Assembly (NCBI GenBank): GCA_030653975.1
Contig: JAURYH010000018.1
Coordinates: forward strand, 1 to 64,000
Source: Hydrogenophaga sp.
Lineage (GTDB): Bacteria > Pseudomonadota > Gammaproteobacteria > Burkholderiales > Burkholderiaceae_C
Direction: 5' to 3'
Length of the DNA: 64,000 bases
Both the position numbers and the translations under genes were made by a program. The notes beneath the pieces were generated by a model. That model was not told the origin of the DNA and did not search any database. It saw only the letters and a list, made by a program, of their open reading frames with translations. This document shows positions 37,167-47,017 of the stretch, one piece after another (position 1 is the first letter of the stretch; each line of letters begins with the position of its first letter).

Positions 37167-38266
37167 TGCTCATGTTTCCTCATCTGTCGTTCGGTCGGTT
37201 TCTGTCGCGTGGCTTGGTCGCACCCATGACCCGCTCCGGTCACTGCGCTCACCGGTGCGCTGGGCAGCAGCCATGGTCTGCGCTGGTCCTGGTCGCTCTG
37301 GTCTTCGGGCTGTGGCAGCCATTAGTTCAGGCTCAGTCACAGGGCCTGACCGCGGTGTCGACGCGCAGTGTCAATGAGTGGCTTACCCGAATGCAGGAAG
37401 CATCGCGGCAGCGGGCGTACACGGGCACGTTGGTGGTGTCGGCTGGTTCGGTCATGTCGACCTCGCGCATCTGGCATGTCTGCGATGGTGTGCAGCAGAT
37501 GGAGCGTATCGAAATGCTCACCGGCGCACCGCGAACCACCATCCGCCGCAACAACGAAGTGATCACCTTTGTTCCCGACACCAGAACCGCCTGGATCGAA
37601 GAACACGAGTCGCTGGGCTTGTTTCCCGAGTTGCTGCGCACGCCGGCCAACGCCATTCCAAAATACTACGAGGTGCGTGAGACCGGGGTGCAGCGCGTGG
37701 CTGGGCATGCAGCCGATGTGGTCGAGATACTCCCCAGAGATCCTTTCCGGTTTGGTTTTCGTATCTGGTCTGAACAGAAAACCGGTCTGGTCGTGAAGCT
37801 GCAGACGCTGGGCGAACGGGGCGCCGTGCTGGAGCAACTTGCCTTCTCCGAGCTCCAGCTGGACGCACCCGTGCGCATGGACAAGCTGCGCAAGATGATG
37901 AAGGACACCCGCGGCTATGAGGTGGTTCGACCGGCGCTGAAAAAAACCACGCCCGAGGCCGAGGGCTGGCATGTCAAGGAGGCGGTTCCAGGCTTCCTGC
38001 GCATGAGTTGCCACACACGGGAGTCCGGTGATGCCAACGAAGTTTCTTCGGTGCCCATGCAGTGCGTTTTTTCGGACGGATTGGCCTCGGTCTCGTTGTT
38101 TGTCGAGCCGCTGGATGCCCGCCGGCATGGCCCGGGAACCAGCGCGGTGATGGGCGCCACCCATTCGCTGGGCATGCGTCTCGGCAACCATTGGCTCACC
38201 GTGTTGGGCGAGGTTCCGCCGGCCACACTCCAGCGGTTTGCCCAGGCACTTGAGCGCACGCGTTGA
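37166..38266 (+). CDS. rseB: RseB (MucB), periplasmic regulator of sigma-E
   Basis: 366 aa. A long positively charged N-terminus precedes a hydrophobic signal (~38-56, ending VQAQS), so translation may start later, for example at codon 21 (MTRSGHC). The mature part has the MucB/RseB lipid-binding signature WLTRMQEASRQRAYTGTLV and LPRDPFRFGFRIWSEQKTGL. RseB shields RseA from the site-1 protease and releases it on sensing mislocalised lipids or LPS. Confidence 0.92.
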   Translation: MLMFPHLSFGRFLSRGLVAPMTRSGHCAHRCAGQQPWSALVLVALVFGLWQPLVQAQSQGLTAVSTRSVNEWLTRMQEASRQRAYTGTLVVSAGSVMSTSRIWHVCDGVQQMERIEMLTGAPRTTIRRNNEVITFVPDTRTAWIEEHESLGLFPELLRTPANAIPKYYEVRETGVQRVAGHAADVVEILPRDPFRFGFRIWSEQKTGLVVKLQTLGERGAVLEQLAFSELQLDAPVRMDKLRKMMKDTRGYEVVRPALKKTTPEAEGWHVKEAVPGFLRMSCHTRESGDANEVSSVPMQCVFSDGLASVSLFVEPLDARRHGPGTSAVMGATHSLGMRLGNHWLTVLGEVPPATLQRFAQALERTR

Positions 38267-38350
38267 ACTGCCGGTTTGTGGGAGTGAGCGCCTAGATGTG
38301 CCTTCTCTCCCTGTGTTTTCAGATCTATGGCTTGTCTGAATAGGATCAAC

Positions 38351-39847
38351 ATGACATTCACCAAATCGAATCACGCTTCCCTGTTCAACATGGCCGCCGC
38401 AGGGATGCTGGTGCTCGCCGGCTCCGCAGCGCTGTTGTCGCCTGCGCCATTGGCTGCTCAGGGCGTTCTGTCTGCGCCCAGCGTGCGCGGCTTGCCCGAC
38501 TTCACCGATCTGGTCGATCTGGTTGGGCCCTCGGTGGTGAATATCCGTACGCTGGAGCGAGCCAGAGCCAGCGAGGAAGCGGCTTCCGGAGCAGATGAAC
38601 AGATGCTGGAGTTCTTCCGCCGTTTTGGTATTCCGATTCCACCTGGCCTGACGCCTCGCGGCCCTCGGCAGGAGCGTGGTCCATCCGACGAGGCGCAGCC
38701 GCGGGGTGTGGGTTCTGGCTTTATTCTCAGCAGCGACGGCCTGGTCATGACCAACGCGCATGTGGTGGATGGTGCCGACGAACTGATCGTCACCTTGCCG
38801 GACAAGCGTGAATTCAAGGCCAAGGTGGTGGGAGCCGACAAGCGCACCGATGTGGCGGTGGTCAAGATCGAGGCGAGTGGTCTGAGTGCGGTGAAGATTG
38901 GCGACGTGAACCGACTGCGTGTGGGCGAATGGGTGATGGCCATCGGGTCGCCCTTTGGCCTTGAGAATACCGTGACCGCCGGGATCGTGAGTGCCAAGAA
39001 GCGCGACACCGGAGACTTCCTGCCCTTTATCCAGACCGATGTGGCGATCAATCCCGGCAACTCCGGTGGTCCGCTCATCAACATGCGCGGCGAGGTCGTG
39101 GGTATCAACAGCCAGATCTACTCGCGCTCAGGCGGTTTCCAGGGCATCTCGTTTGCCATCCCGATCGACGAGGCAGTGCGCGTGTCGGACCAGCTGCGCG
39201 CGATCGGGCGCGTCACGCGTGGACGCATCGGTGTGCAGATCGATCAGGTCAGCAAGGAGGTGGCTGAGTCCATTGGTCTGGGACGGCCTCGGGGGGCGCT
39301 GGTGCGGGGTGTCGAAGACGACTCGCCCGCCGCCAAAGCCGGGCTGGAACCGGGCGACATCATTCTGCGTTTCGATGGCACGGACATCGAAAAGTCGGTG
39401 GACCTGCCGCGGCTGGTGGGCAATACACGACCCGGCAGCAAGAGCCGTGTGACGGTGTTCCGGCGCGGCTCACAGCGGGAGTTGAGCATCACGGTGGCCG
39501 AGTTGGAGCCCGAGCGCACAGCCTCGCGCCCGAGCGCTCCCGAGCCTGCCAAACCACAGCCGGCGGGTGCAGCCAAGGCTCTGGGATTGACGCTTTCCGA
39601 TCTCACGCCCGCGATGAAGAAGGAGCTCAACCTCAAGGGGGGTGTGCGTGTGGAGGGCACCGAAGGTGCGGCTGCGCGCGCTGGCTTGCGCGAAGGCGAT
39701 GTGATCGTCGCCGTCGCCAATACCGACACCGGTAGCGTCGCTGAACTGGAGGCGGCACTGGTCAAGCTCGACAAGTCGCGCCCTGTCAACGTGCTGTTCC
39801 GTCGCGGCGATTGGGCACAGTACACCGTGATCCGCCCGAGCCGATGA
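38351..39847 (+). CDS. mucD: MucD/DegP-type periplasmic serine endoprotease
   Basis: 498 aa. Signal peptide ~1-37 (PAPLAAQ). Trypsin-like triad: H137 (TNAHVVD), D167 (RTDVAVVKI), S238 (NPGNSGGPL). Two PDZ domains follow (first from ~RGRIGVQI, second from ~LGLTLSDL). It degrades misfolded periplasmic proteins and belongs to the rpoE-rseA-rseB-mucD stress cluster. ATG 38351 has AGGA at the right distance; ATG 38327 is 24 bases upstream without one. Confidence 0.93.
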   Translation: MTFTKSNHASLFNMAAAGMLVLAGSAALLSPAPLAAQGVLSAPSVRGLPDFTDLVDLVGPSVVNIRTLERARASEEAASGADEQMLEFFRRFGIPIPPGLTPRGPRQERGPSDEAQPRGVGSGFILSSDGLVMTNAHVVDGADELIVTLPDKREFKAKVVGADKRTDVAVVKIEASGLSAVKIGDVNRLRVGEWVMAIGSPFGLENTVTAGIVSAKKRDTGDFLPFIQTDVAINPGNSGGPLINMRGEVVGINSQIYSRSGGFQGISFAIPIDEAVRVSDQLRAIGRVTRGRIGVQIDQVSKEVAESIGLGRPRGALVRGVEDDSPAAKAGLEPGDIILRFDGTDIEKSVDLPRLVGNTRPGSKSRVTVFRRGSQRELSITVAELEPERTASRPSAPEPAKPQPAGAAKALGLTLSDLTPAMKKELNLKGGVRVEGTEGAAARAGLREGDVIVAVANTDTGSVAELEAALVKLDKSRPVNVLFRRGDWAQYTVIRPSR

Positions 39848-40117
39848 AACCGGACAAAACTCGAATCCACCCCAACTGAGGCCAATAACCCACTGATCTT
39901 TATGGTATTTGGGGCTTGTGGGGTGGGGTGGCGGGTACGCCACACACCGCTTGTCTGCCGCGATACCCGGTTTGCCTCCCGCCACAGTGAGTGAATGCTC
40001 ACAAGGCTCCGGTTTCTCCTGACCGAATTCGATAAAATCAGGCCAGTTCCGGATCGATTCCTTCGTCGAGGCACTGCATCGGTTCACGATGTGAGAATCG
40101 CGCCAGATCGGCCTCGG

Positions 40118-40173
40118 TCATCCACAGATGCTTCACAAGAACACTGGATTTCCTGTGAATAAATTGTGGATAA
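40118..40173. other. Cluster of three DnaA-box-like 9-mers
   Basis: TGTGGATAA (40165-40173) is the exact complement of the consensus box TTATCCACA. TGTGAATAA (40154-40162) differs from it by one base and lies exactly 11 bases (one helical turn) upstream in the same orientation. TCATCCACA (40118-40126), in the opposite orientation, also differs by one base. Binding is inferred, not shown. Confidence 0.45.
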
Positions 40174-40220
40174 GTCTCATGTTGCTGCGCTGCAACAAGC
40201 CTCGGTTGGCGTTTGTCGGG

Positions 40221-40248
40221 TTTGCATTCCGGGCTTTTTGCCTACAAT
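40221..40248 (+). promoter_or_regulatory. Candidate promoter for a short RNA upstream of lepA
   Basis: TTTGCA (40221-40226), a 16-base spacer and TACAAT (40243-40248). The expected start near 40255 lies ~65 bases before a strong intrinsic terminator. Confidence 0.5.
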
Positions 40249-40254
40249 GAAGTC

Positions 40255-40319
40255 CCAACTATCGCAGTTGCCATTGATTGTTGGTTATGGGCGCGTCAAC
40301 AGCTGACGCGCCCTTTTTT
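40255..40319 (+). ncRNA. Candidate small RNA or lepA leader RNA
   Basis: The predicted ~65-nt transcript has a 5' hairpin CAACT-ATCGC-AGTTG, an unpaired linker, and a 3' hairpin GGGCGCGTCA/TGACGCGCCC followed by TTTTTT. This promoter-stem-terminator layout fits either an independent sRNA or an attenuated leader controlling the lepA-lepB-rnc-era operon. The family is not recognised. The start is estimated from the -10 position. Confidence 0.4.
40289..40319 (+). terminator. Intrinsic terminator upstream of lepA
   Basis: A perfect 10-bp stem GGGCGCGTCA/TGACGCGCCC with loop ACAGC is followed by six Ts. It lies 60 bases before the lepA ATG. Confidence 0.85.
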
Positions 40320-40378
40320 ATGGTCCCCCGCAGCCTCGTGCGTGGTCACTTCGTTCCCTTGGTAGAGCTGTTTTCTTG

Positions 40379-42187
40379 ATGAACCACATCCGCAATTTTT
40401 CGATCATCGCGCACATCGATCACGGCAAGTCCACGTTGGCCGACCGCATCATCTCCCTCTGTGGTGGCTTGTCCGATCGCGAGATGAGCGAGCAGGTGCT
40501 GGACTCGATGGACATCGAGAAAGAGCGCGGCATCACCATCAAGGCGCAGACCGCCGCGCTCCAATACAAGGCGCGAAACGGACAGGTCTACAACCTCAAC
40601 CTGATCGACACGCCGGGGCACGTGGACTTCTCTTACGAAGTCAGCCGCTCCCTCTCGGCCTGCGAAGGCGCGCTGCTGGTGGTGGATGCCAGCCAGGGCG
40701 TGGAGGCGCAGACCGTGGCCAACTGCTATACCGCGCTCGACCTGGGTGTGGAGGTGGTGCCGGTACTCAACAAGATGGACCTGCCCAACGCGGATCCGGA
40801 GAACGCCAAGAGCGAGATCGAGGACGTGATCGGCATCGACGCGACCGACGCCATTCCCTGTTCCGCCAAGACCGGCATGGGTGTGGAAGACATCCTGGAA
40901 GCGGTGGTCGCGCGCATCCCGGCACCCAAAGGCAAGCCCGATGCACCGCTGCGTGCCATGATCGTGGACAGTTGGTACGACGCCTACGTGGGCGTGGTGA
41001 TGCTGGTGCGCGTGGTCGATGGCCGCCTGCTCAAGGGTGAGCGTTTCAAGATGATGGCCACCAACACCGTCTACAACGCCGACAACCTGGGCGTGTTCAC
41101 GCCGGCCAACGAGTCGCGCGAGTCGCTTGAAGCGGGCGAGGTGGGGTACATCATCGCCGGCATCAAGGAGTTGCAGGCAGCCAAGGTGGGCGACACCATC
41201 ACGCTGGAAAAGAAACTGCCCAACAATCTCGGTCCCGCCGAAGAAGCCCTGCCCGGATTCAAGGAAGTGCAGCCGCAGGTGTTTGCCGGCCTGTACCCGA
41301 CCGAGGCGAACCAGTACGACGGCCTGCGCGACGCGCTGGAAAAACTCAAGCTCAACGACGCCGCGCTGATGTACGAGCCCGAGGTGTCGCAGGCGCTGGG
41401 CTTCGGCTTCCGTTGCGGGTTCCTGGGCCTGCTGCACATGGAAATCGTGCAGGAGCGGCTGGAACGTGAATTTGACCAGGACCTGATCACGACCGCGCCC
41501 AGCGTGGTGTACCAGGTGGTCAAACCCGATGGCGAAGTCATCATGGTCGAGAACCCGTCCAAGATGCCTGACCAGGGGCGCATGGAAGAGATTCGCGAGC
41601 CCATTGTGACCGTGCACCTCTACATGCCGCAGGAATACGTGGGTGCGGTCATGACGCTGGCCAACCAGAAGCGTGGCATGCAGCTCAACATGGCCTACCA
41701 CGGCAAACAGGTCATGCTGACCTACGACATGCCCTTGGGTGAAATCGTGCTGGACTTCTTCGACAAGCTCAAATCGGTGAGCCGGGGTTACGCCTCCATG
41801 GACTATGAGTTCAAGGAGTACCGGGCGGCCGATGTGGTCAAGGTCGACATCCTGCTCAACGGCGAGAAGGTCGATGCGCTGTCCATCATCGTGCACCGCA
41901 GCCAGTCGCAGTACCGCGGTCGGGCCGTGGTGGCGAAGATGCGCGAAATCATCAGTCGCCAGATGTTTGACGTGGCGATCCAGGCGGCCATCGGCGGCAA
42001 TGTGATCGCACGCGAAACCATCAAGGCGTTGCGCAAGAACGTGCTGGCAAAATGTTACGGTGGCGATATCAGCCGCAAACGCAAACTCCTTGAGAAACAA
42101 AAAGCAGGCAAGAAGCGCATGAAACAGATTGGCTCGGTTGAAGTGCCCCAAGAGGCTTTCCTCGCGATTTTGCAGGTGCAGGACTGA
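40379..42187 (+). CDS. lepA: Elongation factor 4 (LepA)
   Basis: 602 aa. Ribosome-associated GTPase. G1 motif [16 protein letters not shown]3 DTPGHVDF, G4 NKMDLP, and the LepA-specific C-terminal domain ending [20 protein letters not shown] 40379 was preferred to the TTG immediately before it. The stop overlaps the lepB ATG by one base, as in the standard lepA-lepB operon. Confidence 0.97.
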   Translation: MNHIRNFSIIAHIDHGKSTLADRIISLCGGLSDREMSEQVLDSMDIEKERGITIKAQTAALQYKARNGQVYNLNLIDTPGHVDFSYEVSRSLSACEGALLVVDASQGVEAQTVANCYTALDLGVEVVPVLNKMDLPNADPENAKSEIEDVIGIDATDAIPCSAKTGMGVEDILEAVVARIPAPKGKPDAPLRAMIVDSWYDAYVGVVMLVRVVDGRLLKGERFKMMATNTVYNADNLGVFTPANESRESLEAGEVGYIIAGIKELQAAKVGDTITLEKKLPNNLGPAEEALPGFKEVQPQVFAGLYPTEANQYDGLRDALEKLKLNDAALMYEPEVSQALGFGFRCGFLGLLHMEIVQERLEREFDQDLITTAPSVVYQVVKPDGEVIMVENPSKMPDQGRMEEIREPIVTVHLYMPQEYVGAVMTLANQKRGMQLNMAYHGKQVMLTYDMPLGEIVLDFFDKLKSVSRGYASMDYEFKEYRAADVVKVDILLNGEKVDALSIIVHRSQSQYRGRAVVAKMREIISRQMFDVAIQAAIGGNVIARETIKALRKNVLAKCYGGDISRKRKLLEKQKAGKKRMKQIGSVEVPQEAFLAILQVQD

Positions 42188-43164
42188 TGCAATCCACGAT
42201 GAGTGCCATCACGGCGGTGGTCCTGGCCGCCTTTGCCGCTTATGCGGGGGCGTTTTTCTTTGGCTATGTCGAAGGCAATTTCGCCCTGTTGCTGATGCTG
42301 GCCACGGTCATCACCGGTTTGTACTGGGTGGCCGAGAAGCTGGTTTTCCTGCCGCAGCGCCAGCGCGATGCGCAACGGTTGCTGAACGCTCGGGAAGACC
42401 GTGCTGCGGCCTTGCATCAGCAGGGCTTTGGCGGGACCGACGTCGAGGTGGAGCCTGCTCGCCAGCGGTTGCTGATGCAGCCGTGGTGGCTGGACTGGAC
42501 GGCAGGCCTGTTTCCCGTGATCCTGGCGGTGTTTGTGCTGCGCTCCTTTCTGTTTGAGCCGTTCAAGATCCCGTCGGGTTCCATGATCCCCACCTTGCGC
42601 GTGGGGGACCTGATCCTGGTGAACAAATTCCACTATGGCATCCGACTGCCCGTGTTCAACACCAAGGTGATCGCGAACAACGAGCCGCAGCGTGGCGATG
42701 TGATGGTGTTCCGCTATCCCCCGCAACCCAGTCTGGACTACATCAAGCGCGTGGTGGGTGTTCCCGGCGATGAAGTGGCCTACCTGAACAAACAGCTGAG
42801 CATCAACGGCCAGCCGGTGCCGCGCAGCCAGGAGCCCGAATTTTTTGACAGCGATGTCATGCGTTATGCCAAACAGTTCGGGGAAAGCCTGGGCGGGCGA
42901 AACTACAAGACCCTGAACGACGAAGACCGGCCGGCCTTCGTCTCGGGCACCACGGAATTCGCCTACAAGGACAACTGCCGCTATTCGGTGGAGGGTGTGG
43001 TCTGCAAGGTGCCTGTCGGGCACTATTTCATGATGGGCGACAATCGGGACAACTCCCTGGATTCTCGCTACTGGGGCTTTGTGCCCGAGGCCAATATTGT
43101 GGGCAAGGCCTTCTTTGTCTGGATGAATTTTGGCGATCTCGGGCGCATCGGATCGTTTGAGTGA
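42187..43164 (+). CDS. lepB: Signal peptidase I
   Basis: 325 aa. Two N-terminal membrane segments (~5-25 and ~32-50) plus a third before the catalytic domain (~105-122). Catalytic S132 in IPSGSMIPTL and K187 in YIKRVVGVPGDE; GDNRDNSLDSRYWG is the C-terminal box. It cleaves Sec and Tat signal peptides, including those of SoxA and MucD. Follows lepA directly. Confidence 0.96.
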   Translation: MQSTMSAITAVVLAAFAAYAGAFFFGYVEGNFALLLMLATVITGLYWVAEKLVFLPQRQRDAQRLLNAREDRAAALHQQGFGGTDVEVEPARQRLLMQPWWLDWTAGLFPVILAVFVLRSFLFEPFKIPSGSMIPTLRVGDLILVNKFHYGIRLPVFNTKVIANNEPQRGDVMVFRYPPQPSLDYIKRVVGVPGDEVAYLNKQLSINGQPVPRSQEPEFFDSDVMRYAKQFGESLGGRNYKTLNDEDRPAFVSGTTEFAYKDNCRYSVEGVVCKVPVGHYFMMGDNRDNSLDSRYWGFVPEANIVGKAFFVWMNFGDLGRIGSFE

Positions 43165-43191
43165 GTTTGACCATCTTTGGAGAAAAGAACC

Positions 43192-43539
43192 ATGAAACTG
43201 AAGCAAGGGCAACAAGGGCTGACTTTTTTTGGTTTGTTGATCGTCGGCATCCTGCTGGCCTTCGCGGGTGTGATCTTTGCGCAGTTTGTGCCCACCTACA
43301 TCGAGTTCATGGCGGTGGAGAAGGCGGTTCAAAAGGCATCGGAGGGCACCACCGTGGCCGAGGTGCGCAGCATATTTGACAAGGCGGCACAGATTGACGA
43401 CATCACCACCATCACTGGCAAAGACCTGGAAGTGGGCAAACAGGGAGACCGTGTGGTGGTGTCATTCGACTACCAGCGCGAAATTCCTCTGGTGGGTCCG
43501 GCCTATCTGGTGATGAAGTACAAGGGCAGCTCCAAGTGA
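43192..43539 (+). CDS. DUF4845 small membrane protein
   Basis: 115 aa. A short basic N-terminus (KLKQGQQGLTFFG) resembles a type IV pilin-like leader, followed by one membrane helix (~16-37) and a soluble domain. Proteins of this family sit between lepB and rnc in many beta- and gammaproteobacteria; the function is unknown. GGAGAAAA precedes ATG 43192. Confidence 0.85.
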   Translation: MKLKQGQQGLTFFGLLIVGILLAFAGVIFAQFVPTYIEFMAVEKAVQKASEGTTVAEVRSIFDKAAQIDDITTITGKDLEVGKQGDRVVVSFDYQREIPLVGPAYLVMKYKGSSK

Positions 43540-43549
43540 GTGGGGCCTT

Positions 43550-44248
43550 GTGCAAAGGGTGCGGCCTGATTTGAACCCGGAACTCCTCGCGCTGCAAAAG
43601 CGCCTCCAGCACCCGTTTGCCAATCCGCGCCTGCTGGAGCGTGCGCTGACCCACCGCAGTTTCACGTCCGACCACAACGAGCGCCTGGAATTTTTGGGCG
43701 ACTCGGTGCTGAATCTGGCCATTTCCGGCCTGCTGTTTGAAAAACTCAGCCAGTTGCCCGAAGGCGATCTCTCGCGGGTGCGGGCGAACCTGGTCAAGCA
43801 GGACACGCTGTTCCAGATCGCATCTGTGCTCGGACTCTCTGCTTGCCTGCGCCTGGGCGATGGCGAAAAGCGCTCAGGGGGCCACAAACGCCCGTCGATC
43901 CTGGCCGATGCGCTCGAAGCCATCATCGGCGCGGTGTACCTGGATGCGGGTTTTGAGGTGGCCGCTGCGATGGTGCGCAGACTTTACGGCGATGTCGAAC
44001 TGAACGCCCAGATGAGCGCCATGGGCAAGGACCCGAAGACCGAATTGCAGGAGTGGCTGCAGGCGCGCAAAATGAAGTTGCCGGTCTACCGCGTGGTGGC
44101 TACTCTGGGCGAAGCCCACAAACAGACGTTTGATGTGGAATGCACCGTGACGGAAACCGGTCGCAGCGAACGCGGTATCGGTGCTTCGCGTCGCGCGGGA
44201 GAGCAGGCCGCAGCGGCGGCCATGTTGCAGCACCTCATGGCGGAGTGA
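43550..44248 (+). CDS. rnc: Ribonuclease III
   Basis: 232 aa. Cleaves double-stranded RNA in rRNA and mRNA processing. Signature HNERLEFLGDSVLNLAIS, second catalytic segment DALEAIIGAVYLDAG, and a C-terminal dsRNA-binding domain (DPKTELQEWLQ ... GIGASRRAGEQAAA). The start is a GTG at 43550; GTG 43559 is an alternative. In E. coli rnc autoregulates its operon by cleaving its own leader. Confidence 0.95.
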   Translation: MQRVRPDLNPELLALQKRLQHPFANPRLLERALTHRSFTSDHNERLEFLGDSVLNLAISGLLFEKLSQLPEGDLSRVRANLVKQDTLFQIASVLGLSACLRLGDGEKRSGGHKRPSILADALEAIIGAVYLDAGFEVAAAMVRRLYGDVELNAQMSAMGKDPKTELQEWLQARKMKLPVYRVVATLGEAHKQTFDVECTVTETGRSERGIGASRRAGEQAAAAAMLQHLMAE

Positions 44249-44326
44249 CCCGACTCCCGTTCCCGAAACACGCCGCTTGCGCCATTTCTCTCTTTGCACC
44301 TGGCGTTGACCCGTCAGCACGAATCC

Positions 44327-45370
44327 ATGTCCCGAAAAACCGTTCCCATGCCCGCTCCGTCACAGCCTGCCGCACCTGTGGCCAACCCTGAGCTTGACGC
44401 CATGCTGGCCCGCGCCCTGGGCAACCCCGGTGAGGTTGAAGCCGGGCAGCCCGAGGCGGCGCTGCCAGAACCCGAGCCTGTCGATCCGGCAGCCCAGCAT
44501 TGCGGCTTCGTGGCCATCGTGGGCAAACCCAACGTAGGCAAATCGACCCTGCTCAATGCCCTGGTTGGCCAGAAGGTCAGCATCACCTCGCGCAAGGCGC
44601 AGACCACGCGGCACCGCATCACCGGTTACCGCACCGTCGGGCCGACGCAGTTCGTGTTCGTGGACACACCGGGTTTCCAGACCCGGCACGGCAACGCGCT
44701 GAACCGGGCGCTGAACAAGACCGTGCTCGGGGCCGTGAACGATGTGGACCTGATCCTGTTCGTGGTGGAGGCCGGGCATTTCAACCTCGCCGATGCCAAG
44801 GTGCTGGACCTGCTGCCATCCAACGTGCCGGTGGTGCTGCTGGCCAACAAGTTCGACCTGGTGCACCGGCGTGGCGACCTCGCGCCCTGGCTGCGCTCGA
44901 TGCAGGAGCGCCATGCGTTTGCCGAGTTCGTGCCGATGTCGGCCAAGAACACCAGGGACATCCAGCGCCTGTTTTCGATCTGCGAAAAATACCTGCCGCA
45001 GCAACCCTGGATGCACGATCCGGAAGAGCTCACCGACCGCAGCGAGCGCTTCATGGCCAGCGAGATGGTGCGTGAAAAGCTCTTCCGCCTGACCGGCGAC
45101 GAACTGCCCTACACCTCCACCGTCATCATCGACAAGTTCGAGCAGGAGGGCCGGCTCAGGCGCATCGCAGCCACCATCGTGGTGGAGCGCGATGGCCACA
45201 AGGGCATGGTGATCGGCGACAAGGGTGAGAAACTCAAGCGCATCGGCACCGAGGCGCGTCAGGAACTGGAGAAGCTCTGGGACTGCAAGGTGTTTCTGGA
45301 GCTGTGGGTCAAAGTGCGTTCGGGCTGGGCCGATGACGATGCGCGCGTGCGCTCGTTTGGCTACGAGTGA
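44327..45370 (+). CDS. era: GTPase Era
   Basis: 347 aa. Assembles the 30S subunit. G1 GKPNVGKST (from G66), G3 DTPGFQ, G4 NKFD, and a KH domain with the [18 protein letters not shown] loop. Compared with E. coli Era (301 aa) there is a ~58-residue N-terminal extension rich in Pro, Ala and Glu. ATG 44327 and ATG 44348 are both plausible starts; neither removes the extension. Follows rnc, as usual. Confidence 0.95.
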   Translation: MSRKTVPMPAPSQPAAPVANPELDAMLARALGNPGEVEAGQPEAALPEPEPVDPAAQHCGFVAIVGKPNVGKSTLLNALVGQKVSITSRKAQTTRHRITGYRTVGPTQFVFVDTPGFQTRHGNALNRALNKTVLGAVNDVDLILFVVEAGHFNLADAKVLDLLPSNVPVVLLANKFDLVHRRGDLAPWLRSMQERHAFAEFVPMSAKNTRDIQRLFSICEKYLPQQPWMHDPEELTDRSERFMASEMVREKLFRLTGDELPYTSTVIIDKFEQEGRLRRIAATIVVERDGHKGMVIGDKGEKLKRIGTEARQELEKLWDCKVFLELWVKVRSGWADDDARVRSFGYE

Positions 45371-45388
45371 AGTCCCCACAAGCGAACC

Positions 45389-46186
45389 ATGGCCACGCGC
45401 CGGTTTTCTGAAGAACCTGCTTTCGTCCTGCACCGCTACGACTGGAGCGAGTCCAGCCTTGTGCTGGAGGTGTTCACGCGCCACCATGGCCGCATTGCGC
45501 TGGTGGCCAAGGGCGTCAAACGGCCCACGTCCCAGTTCCGTCCGGTGCTGTTGCCGCTGCAGCCACTGCACCTGAGCTGGGGCGGCGACGCCGAGGTGCG
45601 GACGCTCAAGTCGGCCCAGTGGCAGGGCGGGCATGTCATGCCCACAGGCGAGGCGTTGCTCTCCGGCTGCTATCTCAACGAACTGCTCATGCGCCTGCTG
45701 GCCCGGGACGATCCCCACGCGGCCTTGTACGACCACTACACCCTGGCGGTGCAGTTGCTGGCGGAGCGGGCCGATGCGCAGCAGCTCATCCTTCGGGCGT
45801 TCGAGTTGCTGCTGTTGCGCGACATCGGCCTGCTGCCCGATCTGGCGCACGAGGGCAATACGCTCGCGTCCTTGCAGGACGGTGTGTTTTACGTGCTCGG
45901 CCCGGAGAGCGGTCTTCGTGCGGCGCATGAGGACGATGCGCATGCCTTGTCGGGGGCGCAGTGGCGCTCGCTCCAGATCGCGATGGACGAGGCCGATCCC
46001 CTCATCGCCACCCTGCGCGCCTGTGTCGGTTGCCAGCAGGCGCTGCAGCCGCAGCTGCGCAACCTGCTGCACTACCATAGCGGCGTGCGGGTGTTCAAGA
46101 CCCGCCAGCTGATGCTGGATGTGCAGGCCATGGGCCGGCGCACATCGCCCGAAGCGGCCTCCACCAACCTCCAGACCACGCCATGA
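45389..46186 (+). CDS. recO: DNA repair protein RecO
   Basis: 265 aa. Mediates RecA loading in the RecFOR pathway. N-terminal OB fold ([36 protein letters not shown]) and a helical domain with [16 protein letters not shown]. The C-terminal part carries two cysteines (CVGCQQAL) but not a full zinc site. The stop overlaps the pdxJ ATG (ATGA). Confidence 0.93.
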   Translation: MATRRFSEEPAFVLHRYDWSESSLVLEVFTRHHGRIALVAKGVKRPTSQFRPVLLPLQPLHLSWGGDAEVRTLKSAQWQGGHVMPTGEALLSGCYLNELLMRLLARDDPHAALYDHYTLAVQLLAERADAQQLILRAFELLLLRDIGLLPDLAHEGNTLASLQDGVFYVLGPESGLRAAHEDDAHALSGAQWRSLQIAMDEADPLIATLRACVGCQQALQPQLRNLLHYHSGVRVFKTRQLMLDVQAMGRRTSPEAASTNLQTTP

Positions 46187-46965
46187 CCACGGCTCCCACT
46201 TCCCGCACCGCGCTGTCGGTCAACCTCAACAAGGTCGCCCTGGTGCGCAACACCCGGCACCTGGGTATCCCGTCGGTCACGCGGGCGGCCACCTTGTGCC
46301 TGCAGGCCGGGGCACACGGCATCACCGTGCATCCTCGTCCCGACGAACGCCACATCCGGCCCCACGATGTGTTCGATCTGGCGGAGCTGCTCAAGGCCTG
46401 GCCCGATCGCGAATTCAACATTGAAGGCAATCCGTTTCACAACCTGATGGATGTTGCGCGCGAGGTGAAAGCCAAGGGCCTGCCGCTGCACCAGCTGACC
46501 TTCGTGCCCGACAGCGAAGGGCAGTTCACCAGCGACCATGGCTGGATGTTCCCGCAAGATGCCGAGCGCCTGCGCCCGTTGATCGCCGAAGCCAGCGCGC
46601 TGGGCGCGCGCGTGAGCCTGTTCATGGACGCCGAACCGGCCCAGATGGCCGCGGCCAAAGCCGTGGGTGCGGATCGGGTGGAGCTCTACACCGAACCCTA
46701 CGCCGCCGCGTGGCACAGCCCCCAGCGTGCTGCGCAACTCGAACGCTTCCGCGTCGCCGCGCAGGCGGCACTGGACGCGGGCCTGGGTGTCAACGCCGGG
46801 CACGACCTCAACCGCGATAACCTCACGGCTTTCCTGCGCGCCGTACCGGGCGTGAGCGAGGTGTCGATCGGTCACGCGCTGATCGCCGATGCGCTGGAGC
46901 TGGGCTACGCCGCCACCATCGCTGACTACAACCGCTGCATCGAAGAGGTCTTTGCGATCGCCTGA
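46183..46965 (+). CDS. pdxJ: Pyridoxine 5'-phosphate synthase
   Basis: 260 aa. Last step of the DXP-dependent vitamin B6 pathway. [15 protein letters not shown] at the start, [25 protein letters not shown] and [15 protein letters not shown] are the expected motifs. Coupled to recO by overlap and followed by acpS 52 bases later; the era-recO-pdxJ-acpS order is conserved. Confidence 0.95.
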   Translation: MTTAPTSRTALSVNLNKVALVRNTRHLGIPSVTRAATLCLQAGAHGITVHPRPDERHIRPHDVFDLAELLKAWPDREFNIEGNPFHNLMDVAREVKAKGLPLHQLTFVPDSEGQFTSDHGWMFPQDAERLRPLIAEASALGARVSLFMDAEPAQMAAAKAVGADRVELYTEPYAAAWHSPQRAAQLERFRVAAQAALDAGLGVNAGHDLNRDNLTAFLRAVPGVSEVSIGHALIADALELGYAATIADYNRCIEEVFAIA

Positions 46966-47017
46966 GGGCGCAGCTTCTCATCCAACCCAACGACCGGTCC
47001 AGCGAGCGCGAACTTTC

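Larger units (their letters stand above)
39848..40378 (+). promoter_or_regulatory. 531-bp mucD-lepA intergenic region
   Basis: No gene is evident. It holds a perfect small hairpin GTGGCG-GGTA-CGCCAC (39928-39943), a cluster of DnaA-box-like sequences (40118-40173), a relatively AT-rich patch around 40140-40180, a short hairpin GTTGC...GCAAC near 40180, and a promoter-terminator unit (40221-40319) described separately. lepA begins 60 bases after that terminator. Confidence 0.6.

Noticed and set aside
36436..37173. Minus-strand 245-codon ORF opposite rseA
   Set aside because: Arg/Pro-rich antisense shadow; rseA has a clear anti-sigma domain and membrane helix.
40247..40306. 19-codon ORF ending in the terminator loop upstream of lepA
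   Set aside because: Its ATG overlaps the TACAAT box, so it would not be on the predicted transcript, and no run of regulatory codons is seen.
39848..40378. Replication origin in the mucD-lepA gap
   Set aside because: Only three DnaA-box-like sites, no extended AT-rich unwinding region and no dnaA, dnaN, gyrB or gidA nearby.
40346..42151. Minus-strand open frame of ~600 codons opposite lepA
   Set aside because: Shadow of lepA, whose motifs are unambiguous.
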